Part shown: one piece after another, positions 55,625 through 64,000 of the stretch
How positions within the stretch are numbered: position 1 is the first letter of the stretch
How the letters are laid out: each line of letters starts with the position of its first letter
DNA from: Azospirillum sp. TSH64
GTDB lineage: Bacteria > Pseudomonadota > Alphaproteobacteria > Azospirillales > Azospirillaceae
DNA length: 64,000 nucleotides
Direction: 5' to 3'
NCBI RefSeq assembly: GCF_003116035.1
Contig: NZ_LGQW01000015.1
Span: 4,395,431 to 4,459,430, forward strand
The notes under the pieces: generated by a model
Told to the model about the DNA's origin: nothing
Databases searched by the model: none
What the model saw: only the letters and a program-made list of their open reading frames with translations
Translations under genes and position numbers: made by a program

Positions 55625-58390
55625 ATGACCGACGAACAGGGCGACCGCATTCAGGGCGACCGCGCCGGCCGGCCATCTCCCGACGCGCTGCTGCGCCAGG
55701 CGGCGAAGGAGGCGCAGGGACGGCTCAAGATCTTTCTTGGTGCCGCCCCCGGCGTCGGCAAGACCTTCGAGATGCTGCAAACCGCCCAGGCCAAGCGCCG
55801 CGATGGCGTCGACATCGTCGTCGGGGTGGTGGAGACCCACGGCCGGCGCGAGACGGAGGCGCTGGTCGCCGGGCTGGAAATCGTTCCGCGCCGCAGGATC
55901 GAGCACAAGGGCCATGTCCTGACCGAGATGGATGTGGACGCCATCCTCGCTCGCCGCCCGAAGATCGTGCTGGTCGACGAGCTGGCACACACCAACGCCG
56001 ACGGCGGCCGCCATCCGAAGCGGTATCTCGATGTCGAGGAACTGCTGGCCGCCGGCATCGACGTCTACACCACCTTGAACATCCAGCATGTCGAGAGCCT
56101 GAACGACGTCGTCGCCAAGATCACCCGTGTCCGCGTCCGCGAGACGGTGCCGGACTCGATCCTCGACCGCGCCGACGACATCGAGGTCATCGACATCGCG
56201 CCCGACGACCTGATCCAGCGTCTCCAGCAGGGCAAGGTCTATGTCCCGCGCACGGCGGAGCGGGCGATCCGGCATTATTTCTCGCCCGGAAACCTGACGG
56301 CGCTCCGCGAACTGGCGTTGCGGCGCACCGCCGACCGCGTCGACGAGCAGCTGCTGACCCACATGCAGGCGCACGCCATCTCCGGCCCCTGGGCCGCCGG
56401 CGAGCGGCTGCTGGTCTGCATCAACGAGGATGCCAGCGGCGGCGCCCTGGTGCGCTACGCCCGCCGTCAGGCCGAGCGGCTGCGCGCCCGCTGGGGCGCC
56501 ATCCATGTCGAAACCAGCCGGGCGCTGCGCCTGAGCGAGGCCGACCGCGACCGCATCGCCGACACGTTGCGTCTGGTGGAGCGGCTGGGCGGCGAGGCGG
56601 TCACGGTGCCCGGCAGCGATGTCGCCGACACCGTCGTCGATTATGCGCTGGCCAACAACGTCACGCACATCGTCATCGCCAAATCCAGCCGGCCGCGCTG
56701 GTCGGAGCTGCTGCACGGCTCCGTGGCGCACAGCCTGATCCGCCGGGCGGGCGACATCAGCGTGCATGTCATCGCCGCCAGCTCCGGCGCCACGCTTCCA
56801 GCCAAGACGATCAGGACGGAAGCAGCCCGGCCGCGCGCCTTCGCATGGTGGCCCTACGTCGCCAGCACGGGCTATGTCGCGGCGGCGCTGGGGGCCGGGC
56901 ATGTGCTGCATCGGGTGCTGGCCCTCAACAACATGGCGCTGGTCTTCCTGACCGCCGTGCTGGCGAGCGCCGTCACCGGCGGGCTGGCGCCGTCGCTCTA
57001 TGCCAGCGTGATCAGCGTCCTTGCCTTCAACTATTTCTTCCTGCCGCCGCTCTACACCTTCACCATTTCCGATCCGGAGAACATCGTCGCCTTGCTGGTT
57101 TTCGCCGTCGTCTCGGTGATCGCCAGCAACCTGACCGCCCGCGTCCGCGCCCAGGCGGTGACCGCGCGGCTCCGCGCCAAGACGACCGAAGACCTCTACC
57201 AGTTCAGCCGCAAGCTGGCCGGCGTGGTGACCATGGACGATTTGCTGTGGGCCACCGCCTATCAGATCGCCGCCATGCTGAAGGTCCATGTCGTCCTGCT
57301 GCTGCCCGAGGATCGTCCTGGCGAAGCCTCGGGAAAAGGCAGCGTCGCGGTCAGGGCCGGCTATCCGCCGGAGGACGTCATCGAGGACGCGGATCTTGCG
57401 GCAGCTGTCTGGGCTTGGGAAAACAACCGGCCGACCGGCAAGGGTGCCGACACGCTGCCCGGCGCCAAGTGGCTGTTCCTGCCGATGCGCACCGGGCGGG
57501 GCGTCGTCGGGGTGGTCGGCATCGACACCGGCGGCGGAAAGGGGCGGACCGGCGGTTACCTGACGCCGGACGAGCGCCGGCTTCTCGACGCGCTGATCGA
57601 TCAGGCCGCCCTGGCGATCGAGCGGGTGACGCTTGCCGAGGATGTCGACCGCAGCAAGCTGGCGGCCGAGACCGAGCGGCTGCGCTCGGCCCTGCTCACC
57701 TCGATCTCGCACGATCTGCGCACGCCGCTGGCCTCCATCCTGGGCTCGGCGACCAGCCTCGTCGGCTATGGACCGATGATGGACGAGGAGGACCGGCGCG
57801 ACCTCGCGGCGACCATCCAGGAGGAGGCGGAGCGGCTCAATCGCTTCATCGCCAACCTGCTGGACATGACGCGGCTGGAATCCGGGGCCATCCGGCCGCG
57901 GACCGGTGCGGTCGATTTGTCCGAGGTGGTCGGCAGCGCGCTGGAGCGGGGGGCCCGCATCCTCGCCGGCCATCTGGTCGAGGTCGATCTTGCCGCCGGC
58001 CTGCCGATGGTGGACATCGACGCCGTGCTGATCGAGCAGGCGCTCTTCAACCTGCTCGACAACGCCGGCAAATATGCGCCGGTCGGGTCGACGATCACGG
58101 TGCGCGGACGGCAGGACGGCTCCCTCGTCCGCATCGAGGTGCAGGACGAGGGCGGCGGCATTCCGCCCGAGGATGTGGAGCGCATCTTCGACAAGTTCTA
58201 CCGTGTCCATGCCCAGGACCGGCAGCGCGCCGGCACCGGGCTGGGTCTGGCGATTTGCCGGGGCTTCGTCGAGGCGATGGGCGGGACGGTCACTGCCGGC
58301 AACCGCCGCGACCGGAGCGGCGCCGTCTTCACCCTGACCCTCCCCAAGGCCGCCGACCTGTCCGGATATGAAGAGGAAGCCGCAGCATGA
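55625..58390 (+). CDS. kdpD: KdpD, K+-responsive sensor histidine kinase
   Basis: Sensor kinase (921 aa). Layout: N-terminal KdpD domain with a Walker-A-like [13 protein letters not shown] (about residues 38-50), a Usp-like domain (about 255-380), four close membrane helices (about 405-500), a GAF-like region, HisKA with His in [15 protein letters not shown] (about 695), and HATPase ending [12 protein letters not shown]. It phosphorylates KdpE when K+ is scarce. The stop overlaps kdpE by 4 nt. Confidence 0.96.
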   Translation: MTDEQGDRIQGDRAGRPSPDALLRQAAKEAQGRLKIFLGAAPGVGKTFEMLQTAQAKRRDGVDIVVGVVETHGRRETEALVAGLEIVPRRRIEHKGHVLTEMDVDAILARRPKIVLVDELAHTNADGGRHPKRYLDVEELLAAGIDVYTTLNIQHVESLNDVVAKITRVRVRETVPDSILDRADDIEVIDIAPDDLIQRLQQGKVYVPRTAERAIRHYFSPGNLTALRELALRRTADRVDEQLLTHMQAHAISGPWAAGERLLVCINEDASGGALVRYARRQAERLRARWGAIHVETSRALRLSEADRDRIADTLRLVERLGGEAVTVPGSDVADTVVDYALANNVTHIVIAKSSRPRWSELLHGSVAHSLIRRAGDISVHVIAASSGATLPAKTIRTEAARPRAFAWWPYVASTGYVAAALGAGHVLHRVLALNNMALVFLTAVLASAVTGGLAPSLYASVISVLAFNYFFLPPLYTFTISDPENIVALLVFAVVSVIASNLTARVRAQAVTARLRAKTTEDLYQFSRKLAGVVTMDDLLWATAYQIAAMLKVHVVLLLPEDRPGEASGKGSVAVRAGYPPEDVIEDADLAAAVWAWENNRPTGKGADTLPGAKWLFLPMRTGRGVVGVVGIDTGGGKGRTGGYLTPDERRLLDALIDQAALAIERVTLAEDVDRSKLAAETERLRSALLTSISHDLRTPLASILGSATSLVGYGPMMDEEDRRDLAATIQEEAERLNRFIANLLDMTRLESGAIRPRTGAVDLSEVVGSALERGARILAGHLVEVDLAAGLPMVDIDAVLIEQALFNLLDNAGKYAPVGSTITVRGRQDGSLVRIEVQDEGGGIPPEDVERIFDKFYRVHAQDRQRAGTGLGLAICRGFVEAMGGTVTAGNRRDRSGAVFTLTLPKAADLSGYEEEAAA

Positions 58391-59085
58391 AATCGGACTC
58401 CATCCCGCTTCGCGTGCTCGTCGTCGACGACGAGCCGCCGATCCGGCGCTTTCTGCGCACCAGCCTGACGGCCCAGGGGTACGACATCGTCGAGGCAGAG
58501 GACGGAACGAAAGCGCTGGAGGAGGTGCGGCGGCGCTCCCCCGATCTGCTGGTCCTCGATCTCGGGCTGCCGGGCATCGACGGGCTGGAGGTCATCCGGC
58601 GCCTGCGCGGCAGCGGCGTGACCCTGCCGATCATCGTGCTGTCCAGCCGGGTCGACGAGGCCGGAAAGGTCGAGGCGCTCGATCTCGGGGCCGACGATTA
58701 TGTGACCAAGCCGTTCGGGGTGGAGGAGTTGCTGGCCCGCATCCGCACGGCCATGCGCCACAAGCTGCAACAGCAGGGGGAACGGCCGCTGTTCCGCAGC
58801 GGCGACCTGACGGTCGATCTGGTGCGGCGCATCGTCACCGTGCGCGGCGAGGATGTGAAGCTGTCGCCGCGCGAATACGACCTGCTGCGGATTCTGGTGG
58901 CGCATGCCGGCAAGGTGTTGACCCACCGCTTCATCCTCAAGGAGGTGTGGGGTGGTGAAACCGACATCCAGTACCTACGGATTTACATCCGCCAGTTGCG
59001 GCAGAAGATCGAGCCCGATCCCGAGCGACCCCACCACATCCTGACCGAGACAGGCGTCGGATACCGGCTGCGCGCGCCGGATTGA
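58387..59085 (+). CDS. kdpE: KdpE, response regulator
   Basis: OmpR/PhoB-type regulator (232 aa). The receiver domain has an acidic pocket in [10 protein letters not shown], phospho-Asp in [12 protein letters not shown] (about 58) and Lys in [10 protein letters not shown]. The winged helix (about 135-230) contains [16 protein letters not shown]. It activates kdpFABC. Its start lies in the overlap ATGA with kdpD. Confidence 0.96.
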   Translation: MKSDSIPLRVLVVDDEPPIRRFLRTSLTAQGYDIVEAEDGTKALEEVRRRSPDLLVLDLGLPGIDGLEVIRRLRGSGVTLPIIVLSSRVDEAGKVEALDLGADDYVTKPFGVEELLARIRTAMRHKLQQQGERPLFRSGDLTVDLVRRIVTVRGEDVKLSPREYDLLRILVAHAGKVLTHRFILKEVWGGETDIQYLRIYIRQLRQKIEPDPERPHHILTETGVGYRLRAPD

Positions 59086-59179
59086 GGCGGGTGCGCTGGC
59101 CGCGCAGATCGCCCTGAGGTTGCCGCCGGCACAGGGCTTCATGACGATTTGATGAAGGCCGATCGCAAGCCGATTCCCG

Positions 59180-59286
59180 CTCTTGACCTTGGCCGGCCAG
59201 GGGAGTAGAGGGGCGGCATCGTCACCGCATGATCGTTCTTGTCCGCCCTGCCCGCCGGGCCGGCGGCCGGATCGAAAAGGCAAGAG
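59180..59286 (+). ncRNA. Candidate yybP-ykoY-like (Mn2+) riboswitch
   Basis: A 107-nt structured leader. The closing stem pairs CTCTTG-a-CCTT (59180-59190) with AAGG-CAAGAG (59277-59286). Inside lie GGGGAGTAG (59200-59208), a hallmark of the yybP-ykoY family, the segment ATCGTCACCGCATGATCG (59218-59235) reminiscent of its conserved loop, and two GC-rich hairpins. The 3' side GGCAAGA also fits that family. It is read toward the ABC-transporter genes at 59604. I rely on remembered consensus features; a covariance search would decide. Confidence 0.55.
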
Positions 59287-59357
59287 ATGGACAGCCCCAG
59301 TAGTCGATCTACTCACATTCCCCTGACGACGTCGTTCGCGGGCTGACCTCTTGCAGG

Positions 59358-59402
59358 GGTCCACCCGCGGCCCGTCGTCTTCGGGCCGATCAGAGGTGGA
59401 CC
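59358..59402 (+). promoter_or_regulatory. Nested hairpin covering ribosome site of leader ORF
   Basis: Outer arms GGTCCACC and GGTGGACC and inner arms CGGCCC and GGGCCG stack in one stem ending exactly at the ATG of a 32-codon frame. The GGTGG that would serve as its ribosome site is locked in the stem. This could be the expression platform of the upstream candidate riboswitch. Confidence 0.5.
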
Positions 59403-59501
59403 ATGGTGAAGCTCCTCACCATCCCGGTTTCCATGCACCGCCGCCCCGACGGGTGCCGGTGCTTTTCCGTGACGGGCGATCTGCGCCCGCCAAGTCGCTG
59501 A
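59403..59501 (+). CDS. Possible 32-aa leader peptide
   Basis: Short frame beginning MVKLLTIPVSMHRRPDG, with two Cys and several Arg (CRCF, ending PPSR). It starts right after the nested hairpin and ends about 100 nt before the permease gene. I know no family. Position, start context and the enclosed ribosome site suggest a regulatory leader peptide, but coding is unproven. Confidence 0.4.
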   Translation: MVKLLTIPVSMHRRPDGCRCFSVTGDLRPPSR

Positions 59502-59571
59502 CCCCACGCCACTCCTCCTGAAAATCCGCATCGGCGCCTCTGCCGCGCCGCTACCGTTTTCCTTGCCGGCC

Positions 59572-59588
59572 GGTCCCGCGACGGGACC
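59572..59588 (+). promoter_or_regulatory. Hairpin just before permease ribosome site
   Basis: GGTCCCG and CGGGACC form a 7-bp stem with a CGA loop, 15 nt before the permease ATG and next to its GCAGGA ribosome site. It may modulate translation as part of the structured leader. Confidence 0.4.
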
Positions 59589-59603
59589 GCAGGATGGATT
59601 GTC

Positions 59604-61364
59604 ATGGTCTGGATCAACACGAATGTTTCGGTGAAGGCGGTCGACGCCGCGCCGAACCGGTGGGACGTTGTCGCCCTGCCGCTGGTCATCGGCCTGCTGG
59701 CGCTGCTCGCCATCGGCGGCCATCAGATGGCCCTGCCTCTGAACAGCGTCGAGGAGGTGCCGGTCACACTGGACCCCTGGATGCTGCCGGAATACGCCCT
59801 GCGCTCGACCCTGCGGATGCTGGCGGCGATGGCGGCCTCGCTGCTGTTCACCTTCACCTATGCCACGCTGGCGGCCAAGAGCCGGCGGGCCGGCATGCTG
59901 CTGATCCCGGTGCTGGACGTGCTGCAATCGGTGCCGGTGCTGGGATACATCTCCTTCACCGTCGTCTTCTTCCTGGGGCTTTTCCCGGGCAGCGTGCTGG
60001 GAGCCGAATGCGCGGCGATCTTCGCCATCTTCACCAGCCAGGCCTGGAACATGGCCTTCAGCTTCTACCAGTCGCTGCGCGCCGTCCCGCGCGACCTGGA
60101 CGAGGCGGCGACCGGCTTCGGCTTTTCCGGCTGGCAGCGCTTCTGGACGCTGGAGGCGCCCTATGCCGCCCCTGGCTTGGTGTGGAACATGATGATGTCG
60201 ATGTCCGGCGGTTGGTTCTTCGTCGTCGCGTCGGAGGCGATCACCGTCGGCGACCACACCATCACCCTGCCCGGCATCGGCTCCTACCTCGCCAAGGCCA
60301 TCGACGGGCAGCGCCTGGACGCCGTCGGCTGGGCGGTGCTGGCGATGCTGCTGGTGATCCTGGCCTACGACCAGCTGCTGTTCCGCCCGCTGGTCGCCTG
60401 GGCCGACAAATTCCGGGTCGAGCTGACCGGGGCGCAGGAGGTTCCGGAGTCCTGGCTGCTCACCCTGTTCCAGCGCACCCGCTTCTTCCGCGCCCTCTTC
60501 GCGCCGCTCAACCGCCTGTTCGGCTGGCTGGTCTGGCTGCGCCTGCCGGCGGGTGGAGCGAGCCGCGGTGCGGCAGGCGGCCTTCGGGCGGTCGGCGGGC
60601 TGCTCGACCGGGTGCCGGCGCGGGCCGTCGATATCCTCTGGTATCTGCTGCTGGCGGTGGCGGGCCTGTGGGCCGGCTGGTCGATGATCGCCTTCGTCTC
60701 CTCCGGCGTCGACTGGGGCGATGTCGGCACCGTGCTGCTGCTCGGCGGCGCCACGCTGCTGCGGGTGATCGTGCTGATCGCGGTGGCGACGCTGGTCTGG
60801 GTGCCGCTGGGCGTGCTGATCGGGCTGCGGCCACGGCTGGCGGAGAAGGTCCAGCCGGCCGCCCAGTTCCTCGCCGCCTTCCCGGCCAACCTGCTGTTCC
60901 CGGTGGCGGTGGTCGCCATCGTCCGCTTCGACCTGAACCCGGATGTCTGGCTCAGCCCGCTGATGATCCTCGGCACCCAATGGTACATCCTGTTCAACGT
61001 CATCGCCGGGGCCACCGCCTTTCCCGGCGACCTGAAGGAGGCAGCGGCCAATTTCCGCATCCGCGGCTGGCAATGGTGGCGCGACGTCATGCTGCCGGGC
61101 GTCTTCCCCTACTATGTCACCGGGGCAGTCACCGCGTCCGGCGGGTCGTGGAACGCCAGCATCGTGGCGGAGGCGGTGAACTGGGGCGACACCCGGCTGA
61201 CCGCCCATGGCTTGGGCAGCTACATCGCCCAGGCCACCGAAGCCGGGGACTACCCGCGCATCGTGCTGGGCATCGCCGTCATGTCGCTGTTCGTCATCCT
61301 GTTCAACCGTCTGCTGTGGCGTCCGCTCTATGCGTTCGCCGAGCGCCGCCTGCGCCTCGCCTGA
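59604..61364 (+). CDS. ABC transporter permease with two fused membrane domains
   Basis: Membrane protein (586 aa) that carries two BPD-type permease domains in one chain. The first (about 75-275) has the loop DEAATGFGFSGWQRFWTLEA and the second (about 375-580) has KEAAANFRIRGWQWWRDVML, so one polypeptide can supply both halves of the channel. The family is related to nitrate/sulfonate/bicarbonate permeases. No binding-protein gene is next to it. A long structured leader with a possible Mn2+ riboswitch precedes it. The substrate is unknown. The ATPase gene follows after 13 nt. Confidence 0.88.
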   Translation: MVWINTNVSVKAVDAAPNRWDVVALPLVIGLLALLAIGGHQMALPLNSVEEVPVTLDPWMLPEYALRSTLRMLAAMAASLLFTFTYATLAAKSRRAGMLLIPVLDVLQSVPVLGYISFTVVFFLGLFPGSVLGAECAAIFAIFTSQAWNMAFSFYQSLRAVPRDLDEAATGFGFSGWQRFWTLEAPYAAPGLVWNMMMSMSGGWFFVVASEAITVGDHTITLPGIGSYLAKAIDGQRLDAVGWAVLAMLLVILAYDQLLFRPLVAWADKFRVELTGAQEVPESWLLTLFQRTRFFRALFAPLNRLFGWLVWLRLPAGGASRGAAGGLRAVGGLLDRVPARAVDILWYLLLAVAGLWAGWSMIAFVSSGVDWGDVGTVLLLGGATLLRVIVLIAVATLVWVPLGVLIGLRPRLAEKVQPAAQFLAAFPANLLFPVAVVAIVRFDLNPDVWLSPLMILGTQWYILFNVIAGATAFPGDLKEAAANFRIRGWQWWRDVMLPGVFPYYVTGAVTASGGSWNASIVAEAVNWGDTRLTAHGLGSYIAQATEAGDYPRIVLGIAVMSLFVILFNRLLWRPLYAFAERRLRLA

Positions 61365-61377
61365 GGAGGACCCCGCC

Positions 61378-62685
61378 ATGCTGAACACCCGCAACACCAC
61401 CATCTTCGAACTGAGCGGCGTCCGTCAGGCCTATGCCAAGCCGTCGGGGCAGGATTACGTCGTGCTCGACAACGTCGACCTGACCTTGCGCGACGGCGAG
61501 ATCGTCGGGCTGCTCGGCCGCTCCGGCTCCGGCAAGTCGACGCTGTTGCGCATCGTCGCCGGGCTGGTCAAGCCGACCGGCGGCTCCGTCCGCCATCATG
61601 GCGAACCGGTCGCCGGCCCGACCGACGGGGTGGCGATGGTCTTCCAGACCTTCGCGCTGTTTCCCTGGCTGACGGTCTGGGAGAACGTCATGGCCGGCCT
61701 GAAGGCCAAGGGCGTGCCGGCCCGCGAGGCGGAGGCGCGGACCGAGGAGGCCATCGACCTGATCGGCCTGTCCGGCTTTGAATCCGCCTATCCCAAGGAG
61801 CTGTCCGGCGGCATGCGCCAGCGGGTGGGGTTCGCCCGCGCGCTGGTGGTCCATCCGGAAATCCTGCTGATGGACGAGCCCTTCTCCGCACTGGACGTGC
61901 TGACGGCGGAGACGCTGCGCACCGACCTGCTCGACCTGTGGATGGAGCGGCGGCTGCCGATCAAATCGATCCTGATGGTGACCCACAACATCGAGGAGGC
62001 GGTGCTGATGTGCGACCGCATCCTGGTCTTCTCCTCCAACCCCGGCCGGGTGGCGGCGGAGATCCGGGTGGACATCCCCCACCCGCGCAACCGCCTGGAC
62101 CCGCAGTTCCGCGCCATGGTGGACGACATCTATGGCCGGATGACCGCGCGCAAGCCGCTGGTGGCGTCGTCCCCGGCGGCGAAGCAGCCGCCGGCCCATG
62201 CGGTGCCGCTGGAGCATGTGTCGACCAACCTGCTGGCCGGCCTGCTGGAGACGCTGGCCTCGCCGGCCTACCATGGCAAGGCCGACCTGCCCCATCTGGC
62301 AGCATCCCTCCAGCATGAGATCGACGACCTGTTCCCGATTGCCGAGACGCTGCAGATGCTGGGACTGGCGGAGGTGGCGGAGGGCGACATCCACCTCACC
62401 GAACCCGGCCGGTTGTTCGCCGAGTCCGGCCTGGACGACCGCAAGCGGCTGTTCGCGGAGCATCTGATCCGCTACGTGCCGCTGGCGGCCCACATCCACG
62501 GCCTGTTGAAGGAACCGGCGACGAAGCACGTGCCGAGCAGCCGCATCCTGGCCGAACTGACTCCCTTCATGAGCGAGGGCTATGCCGAGGAGACGCTGAA
62601 GGCCGTCACCAGCTGGGCACGCTATGCCGAGCTGTTCACCTACGACGACGAGACCGAGACCTTCGCGTTCGAGGACGCGGACTGA
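61378..62685 (+). CDS. ABC transporter ATPase with C-terminal AAA-associated domain
   Basis: Protein of 435 aa. The N-terminal ATPase (to about 260) has Walker A GRSGSGKST, Q-loop VFQTFALFPW, signature LSGGMRQR, Walker B ILLMDEPFSALD and switch His in MVTHNIEE, as in nitrate/taurine-type ATPases. Residues about 285-430 form an AAA-associated C-terminal domain that looks like a winged helix (LQMLGLAEVAEGDIHLTEPG) and may sense a ligand or regulate the pump. It pairs with the fused double permease upstream. Confidence 0.9.
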   Translation: MLNTRNTTIFELSGVRQAYAKPSGQDYVVLDNVDLTLRDGEIVGLLGRSGSGKSTLLRIVAGLVKPTGGSVRHHGEPVAGPTDGVAMVFQTFALFPWLTVWENVMAGLKAKGVPAREAEARTEEAIDLIGLSGFESAYPKELSGGMRQRVGFARALVVHPEILLMDEPFSALDVLTAETLRTDLLDLWMERRLPIKSILMVTHNIEEAVLMCDRILVFSSNPGRVAAEIRVDIPHPRNRLDPQFRAMVDDIYGRMTARKPLVASSPAAKQPPAHAVPLEHVSTNLLAGLLETLASPAYHGKADLPHLAASLQHEIDDLFPIAETLQMLGLAEVAEGDIHLTEPGRLFAESGLDDRKRLFAEHLIRYVPLAAHIHGLLKEPATKHVPSSRILAELTPFMSEGYAEETLKAVTSWARYAELFTYDDETETFAFEDAD

Positions 62686-62818
62686 ACGGACGGACGGAGC
62701 CGTTCGCAGGAGCCGGCACCGTCACGTCAGCGAAAGCCGGATCGGCACCGACGCTTCCCGTCGGCTGTCCGGTCCGGCAGCGTCCCGGTGCCGTCCGCAG
62801 GTCAGGGATGGCAGCCGA

Positions 62819-63184
62819 TCATTTGCGGGCGCATGTCTTCACATCGTCTTCGCTGATCGAGAAGGCATAGGCCTCGGTCCCCGACAGGGCGACATTGCGC
62901 AGGACGCAGGTGCGGCCCTTCTTGTCCTTCATTCTGACATCCCAGGTTCCCGGCTTGACGTCGCTGAGCTTCAGCCGCTCATCGGCCTCGACCGTCTTGT
63001 CCTTGTCGTTCAGCGTCTGGTTCTTGCCCCACTTGTTCGTGCCGGGTTCGGCGAGCTTCAGCTCGGTGATGGTTTCCGTGGTCAGGTTCCAGAACTTCAG
63101 CGTCTGGGCCGTCTGGGCCTGCGCCGTCGAGGCGAACGATCCCGCGCACAGCAGCAGGATGGCGATCAGGCTGTTCCGTTTCAT
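62819..63184 (-). CDS. Small exported protein, unknown family
   Basis: Protein of 121 aa with a signal peptide ending STAQAQ (about residue 24). The mature part begins TLKFWNLTTETITELKLAEP and contains a Cys pair (RTCVLRN and KTCARK) that could form a disulfide. The sequence resembles conserved alphaproteobacterial periplasmic proteins without known function. It is convergent with the ABC ATPase gene. No regulator is linked. Confidence 0.65.
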   Translation of the reverse strand: MKRNSLIAILLLCAGSFASTAQAQTAQTLKFWNLTTETITELKLAEPGTNKWGKNQTLNDKDKTVEADERLKLSDVKPGTWDVRMKDKKGRTCVLRNVALSGTEAYAFSISEDDVKTCARK

Positions 63185-63464
63185 GATTTTTCCTCCCTTG
63201 GGTTGCGCAAGGCACGCCCGATCTGAGCACAGGCCAGGGAAAAGCGGAATGCGACAATGGGATAAGCTGATTGTATGAGTCGCGTCTCGCGAGCAGCGCG
63301 AGATCATGCCGATACTGCGCAACCCAGGGCACGAACCGCCGACCGACCGGCCGCACACCATCGAGGAGGGTGGTCAAATCGTCCTGCCACCGCCGAATGG
63401 CTTGACTGGACAAGGCTGCGCGTGAAGGTTGGTCGCGGCTTTCCGCAACCGCCGGCTCCCCCGT

Positions 63465-63950
63465 ATGGCCCGCCGCCAGACCGCGCGCAACACGCTTGCA
63501 ACCCTCCGGACCGGCGCTCCCGCCGGCACGGTCGGGCTGCGCCGCGCGCTGGTTGGCTGGCTTGCCGTCCTGGCTCTGCTGATCCAGGTGGCGGTTCCCG
63601 ATCTGGCGATGGCGGCACGGGCACAGTCGGGATTGCCCGCCGGGTTCCTGACCGCCCCGACGGCGGCCGACCATTGCGGCACCACCCCGTCCGATGTGCA
63701 GGACAGCGAAGGGCTGGCTGGCGGAGACCATGGCGGCGGAACCCACGACGGGTCCGGCCATCCCGTCATGGATCATGACAGCCTTTGCGCTTTCTGCCTT
63801 GCGCTCGGCACCCATGGCCTGCTCCCCGGTTCTGCGATGGTCCGGCCGCAGGCCGTCCATCGCATGCCGGTCGCCGCACCGGTTGCCGCCGGCATTCGCC
63901 CGGACGACCATTTCCTGACCTGTCTCAATCCCCGCGCTCCGCCGGCGTGA
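63465..63950 (+). CDS. DUF2946-like exported His/Cys-containing protein
   Basis: Protein of 161 aa with an N-terminal membrane or signal segment (about 31-50). The middle is rich in Gly, His and Asp (GGDHGGGTHDGSGHPVMDHD) followed by SLCAFCLALG, a C-x-x-C motif typical of DUF2946 proteins linked to copper handling. ATG 63465 is preferred to an upstream TTG. No copper gene is visible in the remaining bases, so the metal role is inferred from the family only. Confidence 0.65.
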   Translation: MARRQTARNTLATLRTGAPAGTVGLRRALVGWLAVLALLIQVAVPDLAMAARAQSGLPAGFLTAPTAADHCGTTPSDVQDSEGLAGGDHGGGTHDGSGHPVMDHDSLCAFCLALGTHGLLPGSAMVRPQAVHRMPVAAPVAAGIRPDDHFLTCLNPRAPPA

Positions 63951-64000
63951 CGGCCTGTTCCCCCGTCGTCACCGGACTTTCCCCGAACCATCATTCCGTT

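Noticed and set aside
55460-58210. Over 900-codon open frame antisense to kdpD
   Set aside because: KdpD is unmistakable on the plus strand; the antisense product shows no domain or signal.

Overview
The window comes from a very GC-rich (roughly two thirds G+C) Gram-negative chromosome or large replicon. Tat and Sec signal peptides, lipoprotein and OmpA-type outer-membrane proteins, a choline-sulfatase locus, a complete kdp system and many LysR/GntR/ABC modules fit an alphaproteobacterium, most likely Azospirillum or a close Rhodospirillales relative. This assignment is inference from gene content. No rRNA, tRNA, CRISPR array, phage or insertion sequence was seen.

Layout. (1) 1-5.7 kb: a guanidino-compound or polyamine uptake operon (binding protein, ATPase, two permeases) ending in an agmatinase-family ureohydrolase that runs off the window. 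A divergent LysR regulator sits across a perfect inverted repeat. (2) 5.8-12.4 kb: gamma-glutamyltransferase, a FadR-type GntR regulator, a polar amino-acid ABC transporter and an unusual class IV aminotransferase. Two GntR-type operators fit one control circuit. (3) 12.4-20 kb: a ClC-family protein, then choline-O-sulfate use (LysR regulator, choline-sulfatase, ChoX-like binding protein, a possible tiny Trp/Arg-rich peptide) and a convergent aldehyde dehydrogenase. (4) 19.7-29.6 kb: signalling and transport, with a large multi-PAS hybrid kinase, a CheY-like regulator, a TerB/DUF533-like protein, a CBS protein, an SLC13-type transporter, a sensor diguanylate cyclase and a small CcoN-like haem-oxidase-related membrane protein.

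(5) 29.8-44.1 kb is the most interesting region. It encodes four small exported proteins, at least three with curlin-like G-x-G-N-x-A-x-Q repeats and all ending in a basic residue. It also encodes a CsgG-like outer-membrane lipoprotein fused to peptidoglycan-binding and DUF4384 domains, an OmpA-family protein, a second DUF4384 protein, two DUF4399 proteins, a caspase-like protease, a CRP-family regulator and a CHASE2 adenylate/guanylate cyclase. Five copies of a CRP-like site (TGTGA-N6-CCACA or close) stand before the four exported-protein genes and before the operon that ends in the cyclase. I read this as a cAMP/CRP-controlled, curli-like (type VIII-like) fibre or surface-protein system. The domains and sites are visible in the sequence; the function is inference.

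(6) 44.1-50.3 kb: a RidA/TetR pair with a triple operator, a cytochrome c, a LysR regulator with two matching operators, a Fur-box-controlled DUF3649-PepSY-DUF3325 iron operon, and a gamma-type carbonic anhydrase. (7) 50.4-59.1 kb: kdpFABC with kdpDE, the high-affinity K+ pump and its two-component sensor, preceded by two tiny membrane-protein frames. (8) 59.1-64 kb: a structured leader resembling a yybP-ykoY (Mn2+) riboswitch, hairpins and a 32-codon leader frame, in front of a fused double permease and an ATPase with a C-terminal AAA-associated domain. A small exported protein and a His/Cys-containing DUF2946-like protein follow.
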